Shown: positions 37,970 to 46,910, counted from the first letter of the stretch. The stretch: DNA of 64,000 nt from Clostridium paridis (GCF_016765615.1 NZ_JAESWA010000010.1:1-64000); one strand, 5' to 3'. Program-made: numbers and translations. The notes: generated by a model from the sequence alone, not told the origin.

Positions 37970-39018
37970 TATTGTAATTCAATATTACGACTGCTCCAAA
38001 CAATTTTAAGTATAGAGTATACTGGGACCACAAGAAATGCACCAGCGATTCCAAATATAGTGGCTGCAGCTATTACTAAGAATATATCAGTAAGAGGGTG
38101 TATATTCATTGCCTTTGACATAACTAAAGGAACAATAAATCTACCTTTAATAGTTTGTGCTATCATAAAAACCAGTGTAAGTTTTATCACCATTGGAAGC
38201 CCCATAGTTAAAGCAATTATGTATGGAATAATCATGGATATAAAAAATCCTAAAAAAGGTATGAAGGCGAGTATAAAGGTTAGTAGTGATAAAAATAATT
38301 TCCCAGGAAAACCTATAGCTAAATAACCTAAAAAAACTGAAAGAGCAAGAAAAAAAGCAACAGTTGCTTGCCCGGTTATGTATTTAGAGAGAACAGTATC
38401 CCCTTCTTCAATAATATAATTTGCTCTTTTATGTTTTCTTACAAAAGGTAAAGATAACAGGTACTTTTTAAATTTTGTGTCGCCATTTAATAGATGATAA
38501 ACGATTAATAAAACTAAAATAACATTAGAAAAAAGATTCCATCCGAAGTCAAATAAAGCACTTAGTATAGAAATTATTCTAGAAATATAATTTTGTCCTT
38601 GGCTCATAAAATAATCTTTAATAGAATTAAAATCAACGTAATTTGAAAGTTGATCTTTAATATAATTGAAGCTTCCGTCTTTATATTGAGTAATTAATAA
38701 AGAAACTCTATAAATAAAATAATCTTTTTGCTCAACAAGATTCGAAATAATTATAAAGAAAAAGGTGTATAAAAGTAAGGATGAAATTATTATTGATAAA
38801 TAAACTGATAATTTTAATGCGAGTCCTTTTTTAACGAATAATTTTTTTAAGGGATTTATAAGGTAATATAGGAATAAAGCAATAACAATAGGTAATATAA
38901 TTACCTTAGAGGCTTTTTTTATAAAAGTTAATAAAATAGTCGTTCTTGATAATAATAATATAAAGATTAAAAATAGATTTAATATTAGTAAATTATATAG
39001 CAAACTTTTCTTTTTCAT
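37969..39018 (-). CDS. AI-2E family transporter
   Basis: A 349-residue polytopic membrane protein of the AI-2E/PerM family. Hydrophobic blocks lie at about 8-50 (LLYNLLILNLFLIFILLLSR, VIILPIVIALFLYYLIN), 60-85, 160-180 and from 220 to 335. The motif GRFIVPLVMSKAMNIHPLTDIFLVIAAATIFG near the end is characteristic. The start is the ATG behind AAGGAG; a frame 48 codons longer has no ribosome site and an improbable polar leader. It is a distant paralogue of YtvI encoded at about 21 kb. Substrate unknown. Confidence 0.8.
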   Translation of the reverse strand: MKKKSLLYNLLILNLFLIFILLLSRTTILLTFIKKASKVIILPIVIALFLYYLINPLKKLFVKKGLALKLSVYLSIIISSLLLYTFFFIIISNLVEQKDYFIYRVSLLITQYKDGSFNYIKDQLSNYVDFNSIKDYFMSQGQNYISRIISILSALFDFGWNLFSNVILVLLIVYHLLNGDTKFKKYLLSLPFVRKHKRANYIIEEGDTVLSKYITGQATVAFFLALSVFLGYLAIGFPGKLFLSLLTFILAFIPFLGFFISMIIPYIIALTMGLPMVIKLTLVFMIAQTIKGRFIVPLVMSKAMNIHPLTDIFLVIAAATIFGIAGAFLVVPVYSILKIVWSSRNIELQ

Positions 39019-39190
39019 AATAATCTCCTTAACATTTTTATTATGGTTATTTTTACTCAAAAAGAGAAAATTATGTTCTGAAAATTTAACAGAATTAAAT
39101 CCGACTAAAACACTTGACTTTGTTTTAACATAATAATATAATTTCTTTGTTGGGAACAGCAACGAATCTATTTAAGCGAGGGTGGTAAGG

Positions 39191-39373
39191 ATGATAACAA
39201 AGGAAATGACAATCGGAGAAGTAGTTAGAACTAATCCTGAAAAGGCAGAAGTATTAATGAGCTTTGGTATGGGATGTGTTGGATGCCCATCAGCTCAATC
39301 AGAAACATTAGAAGAAGCTGCTATCGTACACGGATTAAATTTGACAGAATTAATGACTGCATTAAATAAATAA
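39191..39373 (+). CDS. DUF1858 domain protein
   Basis: A 60-residue protein consisting of one DUF1858 domain: [20 protein letters not shown], then [22 protein letters not shown]. The CVGCP motif carries the conserved cysteine pair, seen also in hybrid-cluster-protein-linked and disulfide-oxidoreductase-like proteins. Related domains are thought to bind metals or take part in redox chemistry, but none is proven here. It starts at the ATG behind GAGGGTGG and is monocistronic, with a hairpin after the stop. Confidence 0.88.
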   Translation: MITKEMTIGEVVRTNPEKAEVLMSFGMGCVGCPSAQSETLEEAAIVHGLNLTELMTALNK

Positions 39374-39394
39374 TTTTTTACTTAAAAGAGTAGG

Positions 39395-39441
39395 AAAGGG
39401 TTGTAGAAAGTATGAATAATGACTTTTACAACCCTTTAAAT
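39395..39441 (+). terminator. Hairpin terminator after DUF1858 gene
   Basis: AAAGGGTTGTAGAAAGT pairs with ACTTTTACAACCCTTT with one bulge, followed by AAATTTTT. The stem is long although the U-run is interrupted. Confidence 0.7.
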
Positions 39442-39504
39442 TTTTGAGTTTTATATATTAAGTGATAGAATATATTGTATAAGTATTTATTGTGGAGGTA
39501 AGAG

Positions 39505-40254
39505 ATGGGGAAGAGTTTTGAATATATATATCCAATAAATTATTACAATCTAGATGTAGGACTAAAATGTAAAATAACTTCTATCTTCGATTTTTTGTGT
39601 GATATAGGAATGCAGCAATCTGAAAGATTGGAAGTCGGGGTAGATAAATTACTAGAGAAGAATTTAACCTGGGTGTTTTATAAATATAATCTTAAAGTAT
39701 ACAGGTATCCAGGTTTTGGTGAGAATATTAAGATAAAAACTATTCCAACAGGGTTTAAAAAATTCTATGCATATAGAGAATATTTTTTATATGATGAGGA
39801 AGATAATTTAATAGCTGAGGGTATGAGTTTATTTTTTTTAATAGACATTAATAGAAGGAGACCATCTAGAATTCCAAAAGATCTTTATGAGGCTTATGGT
39901 TGTAATGGTGATATAGATGAGGCTATTCCTATGAACGAGCCTGATAAGCTTGAGGAGGCTCAATACGCGAAAGAATTTTATGTTAGATATAGCGATATAG
40001 ATTCAAATAAACATGTTAATAACACCAGATATGTTGAATGGGCGTTAGAAGTTGTTCCTCAAGAAATAATTACTAACTACTCATTAGAAGATATTAACAT
40101 AGTATTTATAAAGGAAATTACTTATGGACATATGGTAAGAACTATGTGTGCGACTGAAGAGCAAGAAGGAAATAAGATTAAAATTGTACACTTAATTAAA
40201 GATGATGAAGGAAATGATATAACATCCTTAACAAGTATATGGAAGAAGATATAG
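39505..40254 (+). CDS. Acyl-ACP thioesterase
   Basis: Hydrolyses acyl-ACP to free fatty acid. It has a double hot-dog fold of 249 residues. The first half holds FDFLCDIGMQQSERL and LTWVFYKYNLKVYRYPGFGE. The second half has the catalytic segment VRYSDIDSNKHVNNTRYVEWALE (about residues 156-178), with the Asn and His typical of the FatA/FatB-like bacterial family (Acyl-ACP_TE). The ATG lies six bases after TGGAGG. The gene is convergent with an oxidoreductase and shares a terminator. Its role in an anaerobe may be lipid turnover or fatty-acid export, which is inference. Confidence 0.9.
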   Translation: MGKSFEYIYPINYYNLDVGLKCKITSIFDFLCDIGMQQSERLEVGVDKLLEKNLTWVFYKYNLKVYRYPGFGENIKIKTIPTGFKKFYAYREYFLYDEEDNLIAEGMSLFFLIDINRRRPSRIPKDLYEAYGCNGDIDEAIPMNEPDKLEEAQYAKEFYVRYSDIDSNKHVNNTRYVEWALEVVPQEIITNYSLEDINIVFIKEITYGHMVRTMCATEEQEGNKIKIVHLIKDDEGNDITSLTSIWKKI

Positions 40255-40255
40255 T

Positions 40256-40291
40256 GAAATAACCCTGAGGCATTATGCCTCAGGGTTATTT
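40256..40291. terminator. Bidirectional terminator thioesterase / flavoprotein
   Basis: AAATAACCCTGAGGCA pairs with TGCCTCAGGGTTATTT around TTA. It overlaps the last codons of the minus-strand flavoprotein gene. Confidence 0.9.
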
Positions 40292-41532
40292 ACTTTATGA
40301 ATAGAGTTTATTGCTTTATGAGAGGAACTCCAAGCCCATTGAAGATTATATCCTCCACAGTCTCCATGAACATCTAAAATCTCACCTATAAAATATAATC
40401 CTGGTACTAATTTAGACTCCAAGGAGTCCTCATTAACATCACGAGTATCTACACCACCTATAGTTACCTGTGCATTATTGAATCCATTTGTTCCAATACA
40501 TTTAAATTTCCATTCCTTCATTAGAGAAATAAGTTTGGATTTTTCCTGCCATGATAATTCCCAAGCCGGCTTATGAAAGTTATCAACAGAAGCTTCTTTA
40601 AGTAAAGTAGGAATTAGTTTTTTGTTAACAATTCCTATAAGTGCATCAGAAACTTTTCTGTGTGAAAAAATACTTAAATGACCTTGTAGAAAATTATCCA
40701 CATCTTCATGAGAAACTTCAGGATTCATGTCAACTAAGATATCAACAGTTTTACCTTCATAAATAGCTCTAGAAGCTAATGCAGACAGCTGTAGAATAGG
40801 TGGACCTGATATTCCATAGTCAGTAAACAATAACTCTCCTAATTCCTTTCTATGAACTTCTCCATCTATTGCAATAGAAGCTAAGCCGTCAAATTTAATT
40901 CCTGATAAGGCTTTTAAATAAGGATAATCTAATTTAAGCTGAACTATTCCAGGTAAAGGGGTAATTATTTTATGACCAAGATCTCTAGATAAGGAATACC
41001 CAGAACCATCAGAACCAGTTTTTTCAGCTGATTTTCCTCCACAGGCTAGAATTAATTTTCCACAGGAGAAAGAGCTGAATTCCTCATTACTTGTGGATAA
41101 AATAAAACTTTTATTCTTGTGGATAGATTTTACCTTACAAGAATTATAAACAGGAATACTACGATCTTCTAAAGCAAGTCTTAAAATATCAACAACTGAA
41201 GAGGCTTGCAAAGATTTTGGGTATAGCTTTCCGTTTTCTAGTTCTACTATAGGAAGGCCTAAAAAAGAAAAATAATCTATAGTCTCATTCACAGAAAAGT
41301 CTTCTAATGCAGCTGTAGAAAATTTTTCATTTGAACTGTGAAATCCCTTGAAAGGAGAAATTATTGTTGAGTTAGAGATATTACAACGTCCATTTCCAGT
41401 TGTCAAAATTTTTCTTCCAACTCTATCTCCAGCTTCTATAATTGCAACGTCTATTCCTAAGTCTTTTGCATAAATAGCTGCAAGTAAACCAGAAGCACCA
41501 CCACCAACTATTAATAATTCATGATGTATCAT
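40273..41532 (-). CDS. NAD(P)/FAD-dependent oxidoreductase (HI0933/YhiN family)
   Basis: A 419-residue flavoprotein of the HI0933 family. The dinucleotide-binding loop is IVGGGASGLLAAIYAKDLG (about 7-25), followed by GRKILTTGNGRCNISN, the family-specific second motif. The C-terminus has YFIGEILDVHGDCGGYNLQWAWSSSHKA, closing the FAD site. Its biochemical role is not settled in the family. I start at the ATG seven codons inside the longest frame because AAAGGAG lies seven bases before it. It has no obvious operon partner. Confidence 0.9.
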   Translation of the reverse strand: MIHHELLIVGGGASGLLAAIYAKDLGIDVAIIEAGDRVGRKILTTGNGRCNISNSTIISPFKGFHSSNEKFSTAALEDFSVNETIDYFSFLGLPIVELENGKLYPKSLQASSVVDILRLALEDRSIPVYNSCKVKSIHKNKSFILSTSNEEFSSFSCGKLILACGGKSAEKTGSDGSGYSLSRDLGHKIITPLPGIVQLKLDYPYLKALSGIKFDGLASIAIDGEVHRKELGELLFTDYGISGPPILQLSALASRAIYEGKTVDILVDMNPEVSHEDVDNFLQGHLSIFSHRKVSDALIGIVNKKLIPTLLKEASVDNFHKPAWELSWQEKSKLISLMKEWKFKCIGTNGFNNAQVTIGGVDTRDVNEDSLESKLVPGLYFIGEILDVHGDCGGYNLQWAWSSSHKAINSIHKVNNPEA

Positions 41533-41693
41533 ATCAAACTCTCCTTTTAACATTTTAATTAATTAGAATAAATAAATTGTATCATTATTGAAATAATATA
41601 ACTAGGGGAGAAAAGTGAAGCTACAAAGAAAAAGGTGTATAATTGATTTATATAGTAGATTTTATCTATAGGCAATAAAAGGAGGTAGAGAAA

Positions 41694-42053
41694 ATGAACG
41701 CTACTGAATTATTGAATTTTAAAAATTGGGTTGTAGTGGGGGATGTTACAAATGAGAGTAAATATGCCGCCAAAATACTAAAAAAATTAAAATCAAGAGG
41801 TTTTAATGTTGAAGGAGTACATCCTAAAGGAGAAGGAATCTATAAAACCCTAAAAGAAGTTCCATATAAAATTGATGTTATAGACTTATGTATAAATCCT
41901 ATTAGCGGAATAAAATTTATTGAAGAAGCAAAAACTTTAAACATAAAATATATTTTAATTCAACCAGGAGCAGAAAGTAGACCAATATTAGATTACTGCA
42001 AAGAAAATGACATAGTAGCTATTGAAGGATGCGCACTAATTGCTCTGGGGTAG
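41694..42053 (+). CDS. CoA-binding domain protein
   Basis: A 119-residue Rossmann-like protein of the CoA-binding family (YccU-like). It starts NATELLNFKNWVVVGDVTNESKYAAKILKKL, the place where family members bind the adenine nucleotide. VIDLCINPISGIKFIEEAK and IEGCALIALG at the end are also conserved. It corresponds to the N-terminal CoA-binding module of succinyl-CoA ligase-type enzymes without the catalytic part. Function unknown. ATG follows AAAGGAGGT. A small conserved gene follows after 17 bases and is probably cotranscribed. Confidence 0.85.
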   Translation: MNATELLNFKNWVVVGDVTNESKYAAKILKKLKSRGFNVEGVHPKGEGIYKTLKEVPYKIDVIDLCINPISGIKFIEEAKTLNIKYILIQPGAESRPILDYCKENDIVAIEGCALIALG

Positions 42054-42070
42054 TGAAAGGAGATCTATAT

Positions 42071-42220
42071 ATGGATGACAATAAGAATAGAATTAGAGAC
42101 AGAGAAAAATCAAATGCAGAGCTTAGAAAAATGTTTCCAAAAGGTGGAGAAGATGTTGGAATTATAGATGGTGAAAAGATAGGTCATCATGCAAACTCTA
42201 AAAATCATAAAGATAGGTAA
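42071..42220 (+). CDS. Small charged protein, 49 residues
   Basis: A 49-residue, highly charged frame (MDDNKNRIRDREKSNAELRK, MFPKGGEDVGIIDGEKIGHH) with AAAGGAG eight to nine bases before the ATG. It has no Cys and no membrane segment. It looks like one of the short, conserved clostridial proteins of unknown function, but I cannot name a family with confidence. It probably shares a transcript with the CoA-binding gene upstream. Confidence 0.65.
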   Translation: MDDNKNRIRDREKSNAELRKMFPKGGEDVGIIDGEKIGHHANSKNHKDR

Positions 42221-42351
42221 GTTAATACAAATAGTTGTGATTATTTGAAAGACTATCTTGTAAAAGATGGTCTTTTCTTGTAAAATATAACTTAAATAAT
42301 CTATAAATAAGAGTAAAATTAGGTAGGTTATTAAAAAAAATAAAAAAAGTG

Positions 42352-42380
42352 TTGACACTATTATTAAATTTCGGTATTAT
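42352..42380 (+). promoter_or_regulatory. Promoter of the tRNA cluster
   Basis: TTGACA (42352-42357), 17 bases, TATTAT (42375-42380), 56 bases before the first tRNA. The region right after the -10 contains GTCGGGTTGCTCCG, a GC-rich patch such as occurs at stable-RNA starts. Confidence 0.8.
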
Positions 42381-42435
42381 ATTCTTTGTCGGGTTGCTCC
42401 GAGAGTAATCACTTAAGAAGGTTGTTGTTATTCAT

Positions 42436-42510
42436 GGCTCCTTGGTCAAGCGGTTAAGACACCACCCTTTCACGGTGGTAACAGGGGTTCGATTCCCCTA
42501 GGAGTCACCA
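42436..42510 (+). tRNA. tRNA-Glu (TTC), copy 1
   Basis: A 75-nt cloverleaf with anticodon loop CTTTCAC (anticodon TTC), GGTTCGATTCC T-arm and encoded CCA. First gene of the array. Identical to copies 2 and 3. Confidence 0.97.
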
Positions 42511-42533
42511 TTTTATCCCATGATTTATTATAT

Positions 42534-42609
42534 GGGCGCATAGCTCAGCTGGGAGAGCACCTGCCTTACAAGCAGGGGGTTACAGGTTCGATCCCTGTTG
42601 TGCCCACCA
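42534..42609 (+). tRNA. tRNA-Val (TAC), copy 1
   Basis: A 76-nt cloverleaf with anticodon loop CTTACAA (TAC) and encoded CCA. It differs from copies 2 and 3 by T instead of C in the variable loop (GGGTTACAGG against GGGTCACAGG). Confidence 0.97.
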
Positions 42610-42621
42610 TAAAATCAATAC

Positions 42622-42698
42622 GGCTCAGTAGCTCAGTTGGTTAGAGTGCCGGCCTGTCACGCCGGAGGTCGAGGGTTCGAGCCCCTTCTGAGTCGCCA
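42622..42698 (+). tRNA. tRNA-Asp (GTC), copy 1
   Basis: A 77-nt cloverleaf with anticodon loop CTGTCAC (GTC) and encoded CCA. Third gene of the first Glu-Val-Asp unit. Confidence 0.97.
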
Positions 42699-42729
42699 CT
42701 TAAAACTCAACCTAAAGTAAACTTAATAT

Positions 42730-42804
42730 GGCTCCTTGGTCAAGCGGTTAAGACACCACCCTTTCACGGTGGTAACAGGGGTTCGATTCCCCTAGGAGTC
42801 ACCA
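42730..42804 (+). tRNA. tRNA-Glu (TTC), copy 2
   Basis: Identical to copy 1 with encoded CCA. It begins the second Glu-Val-Asp unit, 294 bases after the first. Confidence 0.97.
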
Positions 42805-42827
42805 TTTTATCCCATGATTTATTATAT

Positions 42828-42903
42828 GGGCGCATAGCTCAGCTGGGAGAGCACCTGCCTTACAAGCAGGGGGTCACAGGTTCGATCCCTGTTGTGCCCA
42901 CCA
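42828..42903 (+). tRNA. tRNA-Val (TAC), copy 2
   Basis: Anticodon TAC, encoded CCA. The 23-base spacer before it is identical to that before copy 1. Confidence 0.97.
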
Positions 42904-42915
42904 TAAATTTAATAC

Positions 42916-42992
42916 GGCTCAGTAGCTCAGTTGGTTAGAGTGCCGGCCTGTCACGCCGGAGGTCGAGGGTTCGAGCCCCTTCTGAGTCGCCA
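42916..42992 (+). tRNA. tRNA-Asp (GTC), copy 2
   Basis: Anticodon GTC, encoded CCA, identical to copy 1. Confidence 0.97.
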
Positions 42993-43020
42993 TTTAATTT
43001 AACAAAAGAAAAATAAATTT

Positions 43021-43095
43021 GCTGGCATGGCTCAACGGTAGAGCAGCTGACTTGTAATCAGCAGGTTGTAGGTTCGATTCCTATTGCCAGCTCCA
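43021..43095 (+). tRNA. tRNA-Thr (TGT)
   Basis: A 75-nt cloverleaf with anticodon loop CTTGTAA (TGT), acceptor GCTGGCA/TGCCAGC and encoded CCA. It is the only single-copy member, inserted between the second and third Glu-Val-Asp units. Confidence 0.97.
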
Positions 43096-43104
43096 ATTTA
43101 ATAT

Positions 43105-43179
43105 GGCTCCTTGGTCAAGCGGTTAAGACACCACCCTTTCACGGTGGTAACAGGGGTTCGATTCCCCTAGGAGTCACCA
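43105..43179 (+). tRNA. tRNA-Glu (TTC), copy 3
   Basis: Identical to copies 1 and 2, encoded CCA. Begins the third unit. Confidence 0.97.
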
Positions 43180-43201
43180 TTTTATCTCAGATTTATTATA
43201 T

Positions 43202-43277
43202 GGGCGCATAGCTCAGCTGGGAGAGCACCTGCCTTACAAGCAGGGGGTCACAGGTTCGATCCCTGTTGTGCCCACCA
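43202..43277 (+). tRNA. tRNA-Val (TAC), copy 3
   Basis: Anticodon TAC, encoded CCA, same variable-loop C as copy 2. The spacer before it differs slightly from the other two (TTTTATCTCAGATTT). Confidence 0.97.
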
Positions 43278-43291
43278 ATTAAACTTAATAT

Positions 43292-43368
43292 GGCTCAGTA
43301 GCTCAGTTGGTTAGAGTGCCGGCCTGTCACGCCGGAGGTCGAGGGTTCGAGCCCCTTCTGAGTCGCCA
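43292..43368 (+). tRNA. tRNA-Asp (GTC), copy 3
   Basis: Anticodon GTC, encoded CCA. Last gene of the array, directly followed by the terminator. Confidence 0.97.
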
Positions 43369-43372
43369 AAGA

Positions 43373-43401
43373 AAAAGTCTTAGTATTACTAAGACTTTTT
43401 T
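43373..43401 (+). terminator. Terminator of the tRNA cluster
   Basis: AAAAGTCTTAG pairs with CTAAGACTTTT around TATTA, followed by further T residues, five bases after the last CCA. Confidence 0.92.
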
Positions 43402-43459
43402 TGCTTTTTATAATAGTTTAAAGTTTATTCAAAAAAATAGAGCCTTGAATTGCAAGACT

Positions 43460-44452
43460 CTAACTTTTATTTGGTTTTATTAAGTTAAGTTTAACTCTTA
43501 TATCTTCTCCATAAAACTTACATAATTTAAAGTTTCCAATTAACCTTGAACTAATTCTTTCGGTATAACTCTTGGCTAAATCAATAAGAGAAAGATTTGT
43601 TGAAATAAGCATCTTCTTATTTTTCAATAGTTTAGCATTTAAAAGATTAAATAATTCAGTTATGGTAAACTCAGTTATCTGTTCTGCACCTAAATCATCT
43701 ATAATAAGCAAATCACAATTAATCAGAAGATCTTCTAAGTCACGATTGTTATCAAATTTGATTTCTCTGAAATTCTTAATAAGTTCATCAGAAGTTCTAT
43801 AGAGAACTAAATAACCACTGTCTAATAAATCTTTAGCTATAGAATCAGATAAAAAAGTTTTTCCTGTACCAGGACCACCAAAGAATAATAAGTTTTCATT
43901 ATGGTTTTTAAAATTTGGAATGTACTCTTTTAAGATATATTGATAAATAGTTTCTATATTCTTTCTAGGAGAGTATTTCTCCATATCTGTTTTATGAGAT
44001 GAATATAATGATATATCCCAATTATCAAAATTATTCTTCTTTACAGCTTCAGCTAATTGAGAATTTTTATAATACACTTGAACTAACTTTGCATTATAAC
44101 ATGAACATGGATTTACGCCTACATAACCAGTATCTTTACAAATGTTACAGTGATAATGAATATTTAAGTAGTCTTGGGGATATCCTTTAGAAACTAATAA
44201 TTCGTATTTCCTTGCCCTTAGATCCATAATTTTATTTTTAATTTCAAAAACTAAAGCTTCAGAATTATTACCAGCTTTCAATATGCTTCTTGATAAGTGC
44301 AAAGATTGTTTTCCTATTTCCTGATCTAATTCAGTTATTTCAGGATAAAGTCGTTCTATTTCTTGTTTTCTAGCTTTTAACGCTTTTGTTTCATTTTCTC
44401 TTATTTGTTCATAAAGACTTAAAACTTCAGCTTTATAACCTTTAATCATCAT
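43460..44452 (-). CDS. DnaC/DnaI-like helicase loader ATPase
   Basis: A 330-residue ATPase of the DnaC/DnaI/IstB group, probable loader of the DnaB helicase. A helical N-terminal part (to about 100) precedes a zinc-type cluster (CNICKDTGYVGVNPCSCY, about 109-126). The AAA+ core has Walker A LLFFGGPGTGKTFLSDS (about 193-209) and Walker B LLIIDDLGAEQ. It overlaps the upstream DnaD-like gene by 11 bases, so the two are coupled, like the primosomal dnaD/dnaI partnership in Bacillus. Nothing suggests a mobile IstB origin, since there is no transposase beside it. Confidence 0.87.
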   Translation of the reverse strand: MMIKGYKAEVLSLYEQIRENETKALKARKQEIERLYPEITELDQEIGKQSLHLSRSILKAGNNSEALVFEIKNKIMDLRARKYELLVSKGYPQDYLNIHYHCNICKDTGYVGVNPCSCYNAKLVQVYYKNSQLAEAVKKNNFDNWDISLYSSHKTDMEKYSPRKNIETIYQYILKEYIPNFKNHNENLLFFGGPGTGKTFLSDSIAKDLLDSGYLVLYRTSDELIKNFREIKFDNNRDLEDLLINCDLLIIDDLGAEQITEFTITELFNLLNAKLLKNKKMLISTNLSLIDLAKSYTERISSRLIGNFKLCKFYGEDIRVKLNLIKPNKS

Positions 44453-45437
44453 TATCCCATCCTAATAATTTTTTTTCTAAAGAATCATAATCATAATTTC
44501 TTCCCTCGAAGTTATCGAATCTAAGCTTAGATTTTTCTTTTTCTTTAGGTTGATATGTGTTTTTTGTATTTTTAGATCTATAAGCAGCCTCTTTCTCGGC
44601 AATAGAGTCAAGGGTCTTTAAGTTGTCTGCATGCCATTTAGATAATATTCCATCAATATATTTAAAATCTGCACGATTTAATCTCTCAAAGCATATATTA
44701 CATGCTTTATATATTATGTCTAGTGAGAAATTGTATTTAGAAATCCACTTATCTAAAAGTTCCTCTTGAGGTTTCATAATTTCAGAGTTTTTAATTCCCA
44801 GATAAGAAAGTATATTTTTTATTTTCACCCACTTATCTTCAGATTTTTTAATATAGTTTTGAGCATCTTCTATAGTCTTTATATTATTATCATTCCATGC
44901 TAAGGCAACTTTTTCTATGTAGCGGGCGTCTCTTTTTCCTTTTGAAACGCAATATTCAATTAATAATAATATTAACTCTGAAGTAAAGCCAAAATCTTTT
45001 TGCCAACTTAAATAAGAAGTCATTTCTTTAGGGGATAAGGGTCTTGCAATAAGTTTTTCGATATCTTTTAACATATCCTTAGTAGAATCAGTATTTAGTG
45101 CATCTAGAAGACTTATACTATTAGAAGTTTCTTCATTTTCTTCTGCAAAACTAGTAAATTCTAAATTGAAGTTATTCATTTTATCTATTGGTATAAGCTT
45201 TAGTAGACCTTCTTCCTGCCAATAATATAAGGCATTCATCACATCAGATTCTAAAAGGTTAAGCTTTGTAGCAATAATTGAGGAACTAACACCTAATTCT
45301 CCAGACAGAATATATTTAAGCATTAAAATATATACCTTAACAAACTCTCCGCGTGCTTTAGGCATATATTTTTCAATAAATATATTATTTACTGGAGTGA
45401 AAGAAACAGGTGAGTTTTTTAACATAAATGTACTCAT
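44442..45437 (-). CDS. DnaD-domain primosomal protein
   Basis: A 331-residue protein with two DnaD-type (DnaB_2) helical domains, the first in about 130-205 (LSPKEMTSYLSWQKDFGFTS then RYIEKVALAWNDNNIKTIED), the second in about 215-285 (MKPQEELLDKWISKYNFSLD then KYIDGILSKWHADNLKTLD). The paired WxxxxIxT patterns are the family hallmark. An N-terminal winged-helix-like part (about 25-80) fits DNA binding. It is translated ahead of the DnaC-like ATPase with an 11-base overlap. Likely role: primosome assembly and helicase recruitment. Confidence 0.87.
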   Translation of the reverse strand: MSTFMLKNSPVSFTPVNNIFIEKYMPKARGEFVKVYILMLKYILSGELGVSSSIIATKLNLLESDVMNALYYWQEEGLLKLIPIDKMNNFNLEFTSFAEENEETSNSISLLDALNTDSTKDMLKDIEKLIARPLSPKEMTSYLSWQKDFGFTSELILLLIEYCVSKGKRDARYIEKVALAWNDNNIKTIEDAQNYIKKSEDKWVKIKNILSYLGIKNSEIMKPQEELLDKWISKYNFSLDIIYKACNICFERLNRADFKYIDGILSKWHADNLKTLDSIAEKEAAYRSKNTKNTYQPKEKEKSKLRFDNFEGRNYDYDSLEKKLLGWDNDD

Positions 45438-45658
45438 AGGCTATCTACCTTTCACTAAAATTTATATACTTAGATAATCTAGTATATAAAATATAATTAT
45501 TTCTAAGTGTAAGGATATTATAACAAACAGAGATACTTAATACAATTTTCAATTTATTATACTAAGTTAACATTAAAATAATAGGTGGTATAGTATTTTA
45601 AATTTTGGGAACAGTAATATTTGTGTTTAAAAAAATAAAGTTTTAAAGAGGATTAACA

Positions 45659-46909
45659 ATGAAGTGTAGCCTGAGAAAGTTATCAAGAAAAGTTAATATA
45701 GAGACATTCTGTGAAAAAATAATTAATGATAAAAAGATAATAGTTCTAACGGCATTATGTTTGTTGCTTATTACATATTCAAATAGAATATATGATGAAA
45801 GAAGATATTATGAAGTTTATATAAATGATAGATTTATTACTTATACAAATAATAAAAAAGAAATAAAAAAAGAATATAAGGAAGTATTGAGCTATTTAAA
45901 GAGTAAATATGAAGAAGCAGATATAGATAAGACCACCTTGGTTTTTAAAAATATTTGGAATAAAGAGTTTCAATTATCAAAGGATATTGAAGTTAAGGAA
46001 AATATACTCAAAAGTTTGCAGGGAAGTGTAAAAGCAAAAAAATTAATTTTAGGGGATAGAACTATAGGATATGTTTCATCTGATAAGGAAAAAAATCAAG
46101 TATTTGAGGCGCTTGCTAGTGCATATATAAAAGATAATGGGATTTCTAAAGATGAAATAAAGAAAGTTGACGTTTCAGGAAATATAAAGTTAGAAGATGA
46201 AACAATAAATATATCAAAAATTGAGCCAATAGAAATTATTGCAAGTAATATATACAATGAAAATAAAAAATCAACTAATCCCTTAATAAAAATAGATATA
46301 GTTGTAAAAAATACTGTTAAGGAAGAAATACCGCCATCAACTAAAATTGTTTCAACTAAAGATTTATATTGGGGAGAAAGCAATACAGTCCAAGGTAAGG
46401 CTGGGACAAAAGAAGTTTTAAGAGATTTAACCTACGAAAATGGTACGGTTATAAGTGAGCAGAGAATTTCTGAAAAAGTAATAACAAAAGCAACAGATAG
46501 TATAATATATAAAGGAGCTAAAGATCCTATTTCTAGTGGCGTAGCATTTTTAGATCCTCCATCAAGAGGAGGTATAACTTCAAGTTATGGAGCTAGGTGG
46601 GGGTCTAAACATCACGGGATAGATATAGCAGGAAATACAGGTGATCCCATTGAAGCTGCATTTGATGGAACTGTAGCTAATACTGGATATAATAGTATAT
46701 ACGGAAATATGATAGTGATAGACCATGGGAAAGGTGTAGAAACAGTTTATGGACACTGTAGTAAAATTCTTGTGAGCGCTGGAGAAAAGATAAAAAAGGG
46801 TGAACTTATAGGAAGGATAGGGACAACAGGAAGAAGTACTGGTCCACACTTACATTTTGAATTAAGAGTAAATGGGGAGGCTATAAATCCAATTAAATAC
46901 GTTAAATAG
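45659..46909 (+). CDS. M23 family murein endopeptidase with G5 domain
   Basis: A 416-residue cell-wall hydrolase. An N-terminal transmembrane anchor or uncleaved signal (IIVLTALCLLLITY, about 28-41) is followed by a long extracellular region, a G5 domain (VSTKDLYWGESNTVQGKAGT to EKVITKATDS, about 232-285) and the M23 peptidase. Zinc ligands are visible in KHHGIDIAG (about 318) and HLHFELRVNG (about 397), with GRIGTTGRSTGPH before the second. It cleaves stem-peptide crosslinks by family comparison. ATG follows AAGAGGATT. A bidirectional terminator separates it from a convergent subtilase gene. Confidence 0.9.
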   Translation: MKCSLRKLSRKVNIETFCEKIINDKKIIVLTALCLLLITYSNRIYDERRYYEVYINDRFITYTNNKKEIKKEYKEVLSYLKSKYEEADIDKTTLVFKNIWNKEFQLSKDIEVKENILKSLQGSVKAKKLILGDRTIGYVSSDKEKNQVFEALASAYIKDNGISKDEIKKVDVSGNIKLEDETINISKIEPIEIIASNIYNENKKSTNPLIKIDIVVKNTVKEEIPPSTKIVSTKDLYWGESNTVQGKAGTKEVLRDLTYENGTVISEQRISEKVITKATDSIIYKGAKDPISSGVAFLDPPSRGGITSSYGARWGSKHHGIDIAGNTGDPIEAAFDGTVANTGYNSIYGNMIVIDHGKGVETVYGHCSKILVSAGEKIKKGELIGRIGTTGRSTGPHLHFELRVNGEAINPIKYVK

Positions 46910-46910
46910 A

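Noticed and set aside
42436-43368. Repeated units that at first sight look like a CRISPR or satellite array
   Set aside because: Each repeat is a complete tRNA gene with acceptor stem, anticodon and CCA; the spacers are short and mostly identical.
43460-45437. DnaC-like/DnaD-like pair as an IstB-type mobile or prophage module
   Set aside because: There is no transposase, integrase or phage gene nearby, composition is as in the core, and the pairing fits the chromosomal primosome of clostridia.
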